DNA of 64,000 nucleotides from Siphonodentalium dalli (taxonomy: Eukaryota > Mollusca > Scaphopoda > Gadilida > Siphonodentaliidae), in the NCBI GenBank assembly GCA_032622095.1, contig CP136069.1, positions 108,344,278 through 108,408,277 on the forward strand. The letters run 5' to 3'. The position numbers and the translations under genes are program-made. Numbering within the stretch: the first letter of the stretch is position 1; each line of letters opens with the position of its first letter. Positions 48,861-58,359 of this stretch are shown piece after piece. Below the pieces are notes generated by a model. That model saw only the letters and a program-made list of their open reading frames with translations. It searched no databases and had not been told where the DNA came from.

Positions 48861-50773
48861 CCATTGATTCCAAGACCTAATAAATGGTGCGGTAGGGTGG
48901 CACACCCGAAAATATACACATCAACCGAAATCCGCAACCCTCTAGCCCGTGCGGTTGCCACAGGAGGTGGCCAAAGTGGCAACCATAGCCGTTGGGCATT
49001 TATGAACCGATTTGGGCCAAATAAATGGTACGGTGGGGTGGCCCACCCGAAAATAAAATATAATAAAGGAAAACCGCAACCCTCTACCCGTGCAGTTGCC
49101 ACAGGAGGTGGCCAAAGTGGCAGCCATACCTGTTTGGGAATTTATGAACCGATTTGGACCAAATAAATGGTGCGATGGGGTGGCCCACCCGAGAATAAGA
49201 TATAATAACAGAAACCGAAACCCTCTAGCCCATGCGGTTGCCACAGGAGGTGGCCAAAGTGGCAACCATAGCTGTTTGGCTATTTATGAACCGATTTGTA
49301 CCAAATAAACAGTGGGGTAGGGTGGCCCACCCGAAAATAAAATATAATAATTGAAAAACGCAACAACCCTCTAGCCCATACGGTTGCCACAGGAGGGGGC
49401 CAAAGTGGCAACCATAGCCGTTTGGATATTTATGAACCGATTTGGATCAAATAAACGATGTGGTAGGGTGGCACATCCGAAAATAAAATATAATAACTGA
49501 AAACCGCAACCCTCTAGCTCGTGTGGTTGCCACAGGAGTGTGGCCAGAGTGGCAATCATAGCCGTTTGGGTATTTATAAACCGATTTGGACCAAATACAC
49601 GGTGCGGTAGGGTGGCCCACCCGAAAATAAAATATAATAACCGAAAACCACAACCCTCTAACCCATGCAGTTGCCACAGGAGGTGGCCAAAGTGGCAACC
49701 ATCGCCGTTTGGGCATTTATGAACCGATTTGGACCAAATAAAGGGTGCGGTAGGGTGGCCCACCCGAAAATAAAATATAATAACCAAAAACCGCAATCCT
49801 CTAGACTGTGCGATTGCCACAGGAGGTTGCCAAAGTGGCAACCATAGCTGTTTTGGGTATTTATGAATCGATTTGGACCAAATATAGGGTGCCGTAGGGT
49901 TGCCCACCAGAAAACAAAATATATTAACCAAATAACGCAACCCTCTAGCACGTGCGGTTGTCACATGAGGTGGCCAAAGTGGCAACCATACCGTTGGGCA
50001 TTTATGAACCGATTTGGACCAAATAAATGGTACGGTGGGGTGGCCCACCCGAAAATAAAATATAATAAATAAAAACCGCAACCCTCTACCCGTGCGGTTG
50101 CAACAGGAGGTTACGAAAGTGGCAACAATAGCCGTTTGGTCATTTATGAACCGATTTGGACCAAATAAAGGGGGCAGTGGGTTGGTCCACCCGAAAATTA
50201 AATATAATAACAGAAAACAAACCGCAACCCTCTAGTCCGTGCGGTTGCCACAGGAAGTGGCCAAAGTGGCAACCATAGCCGTTTGTGTATTTATGAACCG
50301 ATTTGGACCAAATAAAGGGTGCGGTCGGGTGGCCCGCCCGAAAATAAAATATAATAACCGAAAACCGCAATCCTCTAGCCCGTGGGGTTGCCACAATAGG
50401 TTGCCAAAGTGGCAACCATTGCTGTTTGGGTATTTATGAATCGAGTTGGACCAAATAAAGGGTGCGGTAGGGTGGCCCACCAGAAAATAAAATATAATAA
50501 CCAAAAAACGCAACCCTCTCGTTCGTGCAGTTGCCACAGAAGATGGCCAAAGTGGCAACCATAGCCGTTTGGGCATTTATGAACCGATTTGGACCAAATA
50601 AACAGTGGGGTAGGGTGGCCCACCCGAAAATAAAATATAATTGAAAACCACAACAAACCTCTAGTCCGTGCGGTTGCCACAGGAGGTCACGAAAGTGGCA
50701 ACAATAGCCGTTTGGGCATTTATGAACCGATTTGGACCAAATAAAGGGTGCGGTGGGTTGGTCCACCCGAAAA
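48861..50773 (+). repeat. Satellite 2 left block, about 143-bp units
   Basis: About 13 units with GTGCGGTTGCCACAGGAGG, AAAGTGGCAACCATAGCC, ATTTATGAACCGATTTGG and GTAGGGTGGCCCACCCG, then AAAATAAAATATAATAA. Each can fold through GGTTGCCAC/GTGGCAACC. The long minus-strand frames across this block come from the repeat. Confidence 0.9.
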
Positions 50774-51509
50774 TCTATTATATATTTTGGAAGATATGTT
50801 TGTGTGTGTGTGTGTGTCTGTGTGTTCGCGATGAACTCGAAAACGGCCGAGCCGATTTCGATGAAACTTGGTATGTGGGGGTATTTTCGGCCGGGGGGTG
50901 GCATGGGCCTATTAATTTGTCCGTGCGACGTGACATTGACCTTGAAATCGGGTTATTTCAAGGTCAAACGCCCGAATATCACGGGATTTCGATGAAACTT
51001 GGTATGTGGGGGTACCTTCTGCCGGGGAGTGGCATAAACCTATTAATTTGCCCGTGCGACGTGACCTTGAAATCGGGTCATTTGAAGGTCAAACGCCCGA
51101 ATATCACGGGATTTCGATGAAACTTGGTATGTGGGGGTATTTTCGGCCGGGAAGTGGCATAGGCCTATTCATTTGTCCATGCGACGCGACCTTGACCTTG
51201 AAATCTGGTCATTTCAAGGTTAAATGGCGAATTTTGATGGGATTTCCACGAAAGTTGATACATAGGGTTACTTTTGTCCACTGAGTGTTTTGGACGGGTC
51301 GAGTCGTGACCCCGACCTGACCTCGACCTTCAAAATGATCAATTCAAGGTCAAATCGGGTAAAACCGGATGGATTTCGACGGGTACTTTTGTCGGGTACT
51401 TTTGTCCGGGCAGTGTTTTGGACGGGTCAAATCGTGACCCCACCTGACCTTCACCTTCAAAATGGACAATTCAAGGTTAAAGCCCGGACGAAGTCGGGTC
51501 ACCTTCTAG
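50774..51509 (+). mobile_element. Helitron family B copy 1
   Basis: Starts TCTATTATATATTTTGGAAG after an A and ends CTAG at 51506-51509 after a 3' hairpin (CCCGGACGAAGTCGGG). It has a TG microsatellite, then ACTCGAAAACGGCCGAGCCG and tandem modules with GATGAAACTTGGTATGTGGG, GACCTTGACCTTGAAATC and CATTTCAAGGTCAAACG. Non-autonomous. Confidence 0.85.
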
Positions 51510-52240
51510 TCTATTATATATTTTGGAAGATCTGTGTGTGTGTCTGTGTGATCGCGATGGACTCGAAAACGGCCTAGCCGATTTCGATGAAACTTGGTAT
51601 GTGGCGGTATTTTCGGCCGGGGACTGGCATAGGCATATTAATTTGTCCGTGCGACCTGACATTGACCTTGAAATCGGGTCATTTCAAGGTCAAACGCCAG
51701 AATATCACGGGATTTCGATGAAACTTGGTATGTGGGGGTACTTTCGGCCGGGGAGTGGCATAGGCCTATTAATTTGCCCGTGCGACGTGACTTTGACCTT
51801 GAAATCGGGTCATTTCATATCAAACGCCCGAATATCACGGGATTTCGATGAAAATTAGTGTCTAGGTATACTTTCGTATGGGGAGTCTCATAAGCCTATT
51901 CATTTGCCCGTGCGACGTGACCTTGACCTTGAAATCGGGTCAATTCAAGGTCAAATCGCGAATTTTGATGGAATTTCCACGAAATTTTATACATAGGGTT
52001 ACTTTTGTCCACTGAGTGTTTTGGACGGGTCAAATCGTGACCCCGACTTGACCTTGACTTTCAAAATGATCAATTCGAGGTCAAATCGGGTAAAACCGGA
52101 TGGATTTCTATGGGTACTTTTGTCGGGTACTTTTGTCCGGGCAGTGTTTTGGACGGGTCAAATCGTTACCCCACCTGAAATTGGCCTTCAAAATGGTCAA
52201 TTCAAGGTCAAAGCCCGGACGAAGTCGGGTGACCTTCTAG
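51510..52240 (+). mobile_element. Helitron family B copy 2
   Basis: Begins TCTATTATATATTTTGGAAG directly after the CTAG of copy 1, no spacer, and ends CTAG at 52237-52240. Same order of modules as copy 1. Confidence 0.85.
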
Positions 52241-52650
52241 TCTCATATATATTTTGAAGACCTTTGTTTGTCTGTTTGTCTGTCTGTCTGTGTCATTTAT
52301 ACAAATCTACGATTCTCGACCGATCGGGACGAAACTTGGTACGTGTGTGAAGTTTGACCAGGCGGTCGTCGTTGTCGTATTGGCGAGCCCGTGCGACGCC
52401 CGTGCAGCGCATGCGCAGACGAGATCTCGGAAACGGGTGAATGTATCTTGCCCCGGATACGAATTTTATCGGGTCGCCGAGCCCGTGCGACGCCAGCTTC
52501 GCGCATGCGCAAACCAGATCTCGGAAACGGGTAGAGCTATCGACTTGAAATTCGGTTTTTGAATAGCCCGGACAACGTCGGGCTGGGTAGAGCTATCGAC
52601 TTGAAATTTGGTTTTTGAATAGCCCGGACAACGTCGGGCTCATCGGCTAG
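52241..52650 (+). mobile_element. Helitron family C, short copy
   Basis: Begins TCTCATATATATTTTGAAGA right after copy B2 and ends CTAG at 52647-52650. It matches the minus-strand family C copy at 9645-10523 but has little more than one core unit. The terminal hairpin occurs twice, at 52565-52584 and 52621-52640, 56 bases apart. Confidence 0.85.
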
Positions 52651-53289
52651 TCTATTATATATTTTGGAAGATCTGTGTGTGTTTGTGTCTGTCTGTTCGC
52701 GATGGACTCGAAAACGGCCGAGCCGATTTCGATGAAACTTGGTATGTGGGGGTACTTTCCGCCGAGGACTGGCATGGGCGGGTCAAATCGTGACCCCGAC
52801 CTGACCTTGACCTTCAAAAAGGTAAATTCAAGGTCAAATCGGGTAAAACGGGACGGATTTCGACGAAATTTGATACCTAGAGTTACTTTTGGACGGGCAG
52901 TCTTTTGGACGGGTCAAATCGTTACCCCGACCTGACCTTGACCTTCAAAAATGTCAATTCAAGGTCAAATCAGGTAAAACGGACATATTTCGACAAAATT
53001 TGATACCTAGGGTTATTTGTGTCCACGAAGTGTTTTGGACGGATCAAATCGTGACCCCGACGTGACCTTGACCTTCAAAATGGTCAATTCAAGGTCAAAT
53101 CGGGTAAAACCGGATGTATTTCGACGGGTTCTTTTGTCGGGTACTTTTCTCCAGGGAGTGTTTTGGACGGGTCAAATCGTGACCCACACCTGACCTTGAC
53201 CTTAAAAATGGTCAATTCAAGGTCAAATCGCGCAATTCGCCGAAAAGCAGAGGGGAAACAGCCCGGACGAAGTCGGGTCACCCTGCTAG
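52651..53289 (+). mobile_element. Helitron family B copy 3
   Basis: Begins TCTATTATATATTTTGGAAG with no spacer after the C copy and ends CTAG at 53286-53289, after GCCCGGACGAAGTCGGG. Then satellite 2 resumes at T. Confidence 0.85.
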
Positions 53290-55686
53290 TTAAATATAAT
53301 AACAGAAAACAAACCACAACCCTCTAGTCCGTGCGGTTGCCACAGGAGGTGGCCAAAGTGGCAACCATAGCCGTTTGGGTATTTATGAACCGATTTGGAC
53401 CAAATAAAGGGTGCGATAGGGTGGCCCGCCCGAAAATAAAATATAATAACAGAAAACCACAACCCTCTAGTCCGTGCGGTTGCAACAATAGGTAGCGAAA
53501 GTGGCAACCATAGCCGTTTGGGTATTTATGAACCGATTTGGACCAAATAAACAGTGGGGTAGGGTGGCCCATCCGAAAATAAAATATAATAACTGAAAAC
53601 CACAACAACCCTCTAGTCCGTGCGGTTGCCACAGGAGGTTGCGAAAATGGCAACAATAGCCGTTTGGTCATTTATGAACCGATTTGGACCAAATAAAGGG
53701 GCAGTGGGTTGGTCCACCCGAAAATTAAATATAATAACAGAAAACAAACCACAACCCTCTCGTCCGTGCGGTTGCCACAGGAGGTGGCCAAAGTGGCAAC
53801 CATAGCCGTTTGTGTATTTATGAACCGATTTGGACAAAATAAAGGGTGCGGTAGGGTGGCCCGCCCGAAAATAAAATATAATAACCGAAAACCGCAATCC
53901 TCTAGACCGTGGGGTTGCCACAGGAGGTCGCCAAAGTGGCAACCATTGCTGTTTGGGTATTTATGAATCGATTTGGACCAAATAAAGGGTGCGGTAGGGT
54001 GGCCCACCAGAAAATAAAATATAATAACATAAAAACGCAACTCTCTCGTTCGTGCATACTGCAGTTGCCACAGAAGATGGCCAAAGTGGCAACCATAGCC
54101 GTTTGGGTATTTATGAACCAATTTGGTCCAATTGAAGGGTGCGGTGGGGTGGTTCACCCGAAAATAAAATATATTAACCGAAAACCACAACCATATAGCC
54201 CGTGCGGTTGCCACAGGAGGTGGCCAAAGTGGCAACCATAGTCGTCTGGGTATTTATGAACCAATTTGGACCAAATAAACGGTGTGGTGTGGTTGTTCAC
54301 CCGAAAATAACATATAATAAATGAAAACAACAACCGTCTACCCCGTGCGGTTGCCACAGGAGGTTGCCAAAGTGGCAACCATGGCCGTTTGGGTATTTAT
54401 GAACCTATTTGGACCAAATAAACGGTGCGGTAGGGTGGCCCATCCGAAAATAAAATATAATAACTGAAAACCGCAACACTCTAATCCGTGCGGTTGCCAC
54501 AAGAGGTAGCGAAAGTGGCAACCATAGCCGTTTGGGTATTTATGAACCGATTTGGACAAAATAAACAGTGCAGTAGGGTGGCCCACCCTAAAATAAAATA
54601 TAATAATTGAAAACCACAACAAGCCTCTAGCCCGTGCGGTTGCCACAGGAGGTTGTGAAAGTGACAACATAGCCGTTTTGGGCATTTATGAACGGATTTG
54701 GACCAAATGAAGGGTGCGGTGGGGGTGCACACGAAAATTAAATATAATAACAGAAAACCACAACCCCCTAGTCCGTGCGGTTGCCACAGGAGGTGGCAAC
54801 CATAGCCGTTTGGGCATTTATGAACCGATTTGGACCAAATAAATGGTGCGGTAGGGTGGCCCACCCGAAAATAAAATACATTAACCGAAAACCGCAACCC
54901 TCAAGCCCGTGCGGTTGCCACAGGTGGCCAAAGCGGCAACCATAGCCGTTTGGGTATTTATGAACCGATTTGGACCAAATAAACGGTGGGGTAGAGTGGT
55001 CCACCAGAAAATAAAATATAATAGCTGAAAACCGCAACCCTCTAGCCCATGCGGTTGCCACATGAGGTGACCAAAGTGGCAACCGTGGCCGTTTGGGTAT
55101 TTATGAACCAATTTGGACCAAATAAACGGTGGGGTAGGGTGGCCCACCCGAACATAAAATATAATAATTGAAAAACGCAACCCTCTAGCCCGTGCGATTG
55201 CCACAGGAGGTGGCCAAATTGGCAACCATAGCCGTGTGGGTATTTATAAACCGATTTGGACCAAATAATCGGTGTGGTATGGTGGCCCACTCGAAAATAA
55301 AATATAATAACAGAAAAACGCAACCCTCTAGCCCGTGTGGTTGCCACAGGAGATGGCCAAAGTGGTAACAATAGCCGTTTTGGGCATTTATGAACCGATT
55401 TGGACCAAATAAAGGGTGTGGTAGGGTGGCCCACCCGAAAATAAAATTTAATAACCGAAAACGCAACAACCCTCTAGCCCGTGCGGTTGCCACAGGATGT
55501 GACCAAAGTGGCAACCATAGCCGTTTTGGGCATTTATGAACCGCAGGAGGTGGCCAAAAATGGCAAGCATCTCCGTTTGGGTATTTATGAACCGATTTGG
55601 ACCAAATAAATGGTTCGGTAGGTTGGACCACCCGAAAATAAAATATAATAACTGAAAACCGCAACATTATAGCCCGTGCGGTTGCC
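53290..55686 (+). repeat. Satellite 2 right block
   Basis: About 17 further 143-bp units continue mid-unit where the left block stopped. Confidence 0.9.
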
Positions 55687-55850
55687 ACAAATTTGGTCCA
55701 AATCGGTTCATAAATGCCCAAATAGTATGGTTGTCACTTTGAACACCTCCTGTGCAACCGCACGGTTTAGATGGTTGTGGTTTTCGGTTATTATATTTTA
55801 TTTTCGGGCGGGCACCCTACCGCACCCTTTATTTGGTCAATATATAATGG
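55687..55850 (-). repeat. Inverted terminal unit of satellite 2
   Basis: A single reversed unit (AAATCGGTTCATAAATGCCC, CGGTTATTATATTTTATTTT, ACCCTACCGCACCC) closes the array. Confidence 0.8.
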
Positions 55851-55889
55851 TTCCGAATAAGGAATAAGTAACCGATGTCACCGCAGTGA

Positions 55890-56060
55890 ATCTAGCTAGA
55901 TATTCGCTCACCCACCCCGGTCCAAAATGGCCGCCGCCCAGAGTGGTTCAAATGGGACACTCGTGCCATTTCTCTGGCCCTTGAACCATTTTTTGGGTGT
56001 TGTATATATATATGGTGGACCCTAAGCCAATCTAAATACTCTATCACCCCACCCGAAATG
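55890..56060 (+). repeat. Satellite 1 unit beyond satellite 2
   Basis: GGTCCAAAATGGCCGCC, GTGGTTCAAATGGGACAC and TAAGCCAATCTAAATA match satellite 1, so satellite 1 flanks satellite 2 on both sides. Confidence 0.7.
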
Positions 56061-56879
56061 GTACCACTACTAATGAATTTCCCCTGTAAATGTTTCGAAT
56101 AACATTAAAGATCCCTTGAAGAGTTTACGAAATTCAAGTAATCGCCCTTCAAAATATATCACAATAACATCTTCAAAAATCGAGTAATCTCCCCTGATAA
56201 AAATTTTAAATTAAGAGTTAGCTCCCACCTATATATTTGCCTATATGCATACTGGTACTTCAATTTGAATATGTTTTTATTACAACCAGCAAACGCAATA
56301 TCAGAACATGATCATACATTTTCTCTACGATATGCCGTCTGTGGACGTAATAAAATTGACGCGATATTCCGTATTTAGTAGCTTTATCGCTGACGTATCG
56401 GCTGTTAATACACACATCAATGTGTAGTTTTACATATAACTACATGGACCAAGGGCCATTCTATACATATTGAGTAAATTTTGTTACACACAATTGTGTA
56501 AGAACGTAGAGCATGCGCATTGCGGTACTTTCATATTCATATCTTCTGCTGCTTTTCGGCCATATTGTTTGAGAATTGTTTTCAGAATGATATCTACAGA
56601 GATCTTAGACAAGGATTGTAAGTTCAGAATTCCGATTTGTGGGTATAGTATTAATAATATATCAGGATTTATTTGTTAAAACTTTCATGGCGATTACTGC
56701 TCTTAGACTCTTGTTATTATTGTTGTAATAATACTAATATTATGCAATCACGCCACAACCCTGGTTTGTTCATTTGAAACAAAAACTCACGCAGTACAGA
56801 ACAAATTACTACATACTAGTACCACTACATGTATGCGCCATGAAAGTTTTAACATATAAATCTGCATACATGTATATCT
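56061..56879. other. No gene seen
   Basis: AT-rich non-coding sequence. CATGAAAGTTTTAACA at about 56840 is the reverse of GTTAAAACTTTCATGGCG at about 56676. Confidence 0.4.
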
Positions 56880-57690
56880 TTAAATGCATTACTGTTCAAG
56901 TTATGACCTGAATGGACATCGGATGGACCAAACAGCTAACATTTCAAGATAAACAAAGATGAATAACTCTAGAATTAAAAAGACAAACAAAACAATGGAA
57001 CCCTATTGAATGTCCTCATAGTAGTGAACATCCATACCAAATTTCATTGAAATCTCAGCACAATTGTTGAAGTTACGTCATGAACAGACACCAGACGGAC
57101 CAATAAGCTAACATTTCCAGATAAACAAAGATGTACCGGTATAAGTCTAGAATGGAAAATCTGAACAAAACAATGGATCACTCTATTCAATGTCCTCATA
57201 GTATTGAACATCCATACCAAATTTCATTGAGATCTGAGCAATACTGATCAGGTTATGACATGAACAGACTACCAGACGGACCAAAAATCCAACATTTCCA
57301 GATAAACAAAGATGAATAACTCTAGAATGGAAAATCAGAACAAAACGATGGAGAACTCTATTTATTGTCCTCATAGTAGTGAACATCCATACCCAATTGC
57401 ATTGAGATCCCAGCACAACCATTGAAGTTACGACATGAACAGAAACCATACGGACCATTTCCAGATAAACAAAGATGAATAACTCTAGAATGGAGAATCC
57501 GAACAAAACGATGGAAACCTCTATTTAATGTTCTCATAGTAGTGAACATCCATACCTAATTTATTGAGATCCGAGCACTACTCGAGTACTCTTCAAGTTA
57601 TGACTTGAACAGACATCGGACAGGTACGTACAAAACAGTACACCCCCCTTTTTTTAAAAGGGTGTATAATCACCTGTATGCGTGACTGAT
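56880..57690 (-). repeat. Hairpin-headed repeat on the minus strand, tandem modules
   Basis: Read on the minus strand, the head is TTATACACCCTTTT pairing with AAAAGGGGGGTGTA (about 57636-57670). About four modules of 150-180 bp follow with AAATTTGGTATGGATG, ACTATGAGGACA and CTAGAGTTATTCATC. Several minus-strand frames here are repeat-derived. Confidence 0.65.
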
Positions 57691-58143
57691 ATTACATTAA
57701 TTTCTTGACTGACATTATTCTAAGAAATAGAATAATAACAATAATGACCAGTTTTATATAGCGATTAACCATTTACTTGCTCTAACACGCTTGGTACAAT
57801 ATTACCCAGTCATGTGTACAAGCCAGTCATTGCAGGCGCTGCTATAGTTTGATCAGAACATATGCTCTGATACTTATCAGTACGATAAGCTGACTGGTAC
57901 TCGCTTAACACAAGAGTGATGCGAAGCCGACACAACTTTGCGCGGGTTTTGAAACCGCGAGCAATCTGACAATTGACGAATCTCAAATTATTGACTGACA
58001 GCGGTAACTGACCAATCGCGTTACAGCCAACGAAGTTCAAGGGCGTTGCATTGCAAAACAAAAGAACCTCTCGATGACGCATTTACACTCCTTTTAAAAC
58101 GCTGTTTAACACGATAATATAACTTCTTTCCGAGATTTTAAAG
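57691..58143 (+). promoter_or_regulatory. Upstream region and leader of the THAP exon
   Basis: Less AT-rich than its surroundings with several CpGs and a CGCGGGTTTTGAAACCGCG palindrome at about 57940-57958. No clear TATA box close to the ATG at 58144. A 90-aa minus-strand frame (57810-58082) shows no domain and is probably not a gene. Confidence 0.35.
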
Positions 58144-58359
58144 ATGCCTACGTGTGCGTATTCATCTTGTAATAGTGACAGTCGTTATATCAAAAATTTG
58201 GAGCCAGATTCTAACGGTAAACCAATGGTGATAGTTTGGGCATTTCCGAAGCCGAAAACTAACAAAGAACGATGTTTACGTTGGATCAGACTGTGCAACA
58301 GAAGTCCCGAAAACTTCAATATCGACAGGATTACAAGGAATACATATGTTTGTTCAAAG
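58144..58359 (+). CDS. First exon of a THAP-domain protein
   Basis: The exon starts MPTCAYSSC, a cysteine pair at residues 4 and 9, then WAFPKPK, RWIRLC and YVCSK ending at the donor AAG|GTAGGT at 58359/58360. This is the THAP C2CH zinc finger: M-P near the start, C-x4-C, F-P, a conserved W, and VCS-x-H-F, where the final H-F is expected from the next exon. THAP proteins bind DNA and include transcription regulators and P-element-type transposases. At about 72 residues it covers nearly the whole domain. The ATG is the first in frame with A at -3. No second exon with H-F was found by eye, so the gene may have a long intron or be an orphan piece. Confidence 0.75.

Noticed and set aside
50668-52257. 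Frames such as 50668-51120 and 51523-51858 in the Helitron array
   Set aside because: They are repeat translations of family B modules; no Rep or helicase motif is present.
48864-55721. Many long frames on both strands, up to 236 residues
   Set aside because: They repeat the same peptide pattern every 143 bp and come from satellite 2; no domain and no selection signal by eye.
47440-56060. CRISPR-like array
   Set aside because: Units are contiguous and wholly repeated with no unique spacers; this is satellite DNA in an animal genome.
57810-58082. A 90-aa minus-strand gene opposite the THAP promoter
   Set aside because: No domain and no splice or start context better than chance; it overlaps the likely THAP promoter.
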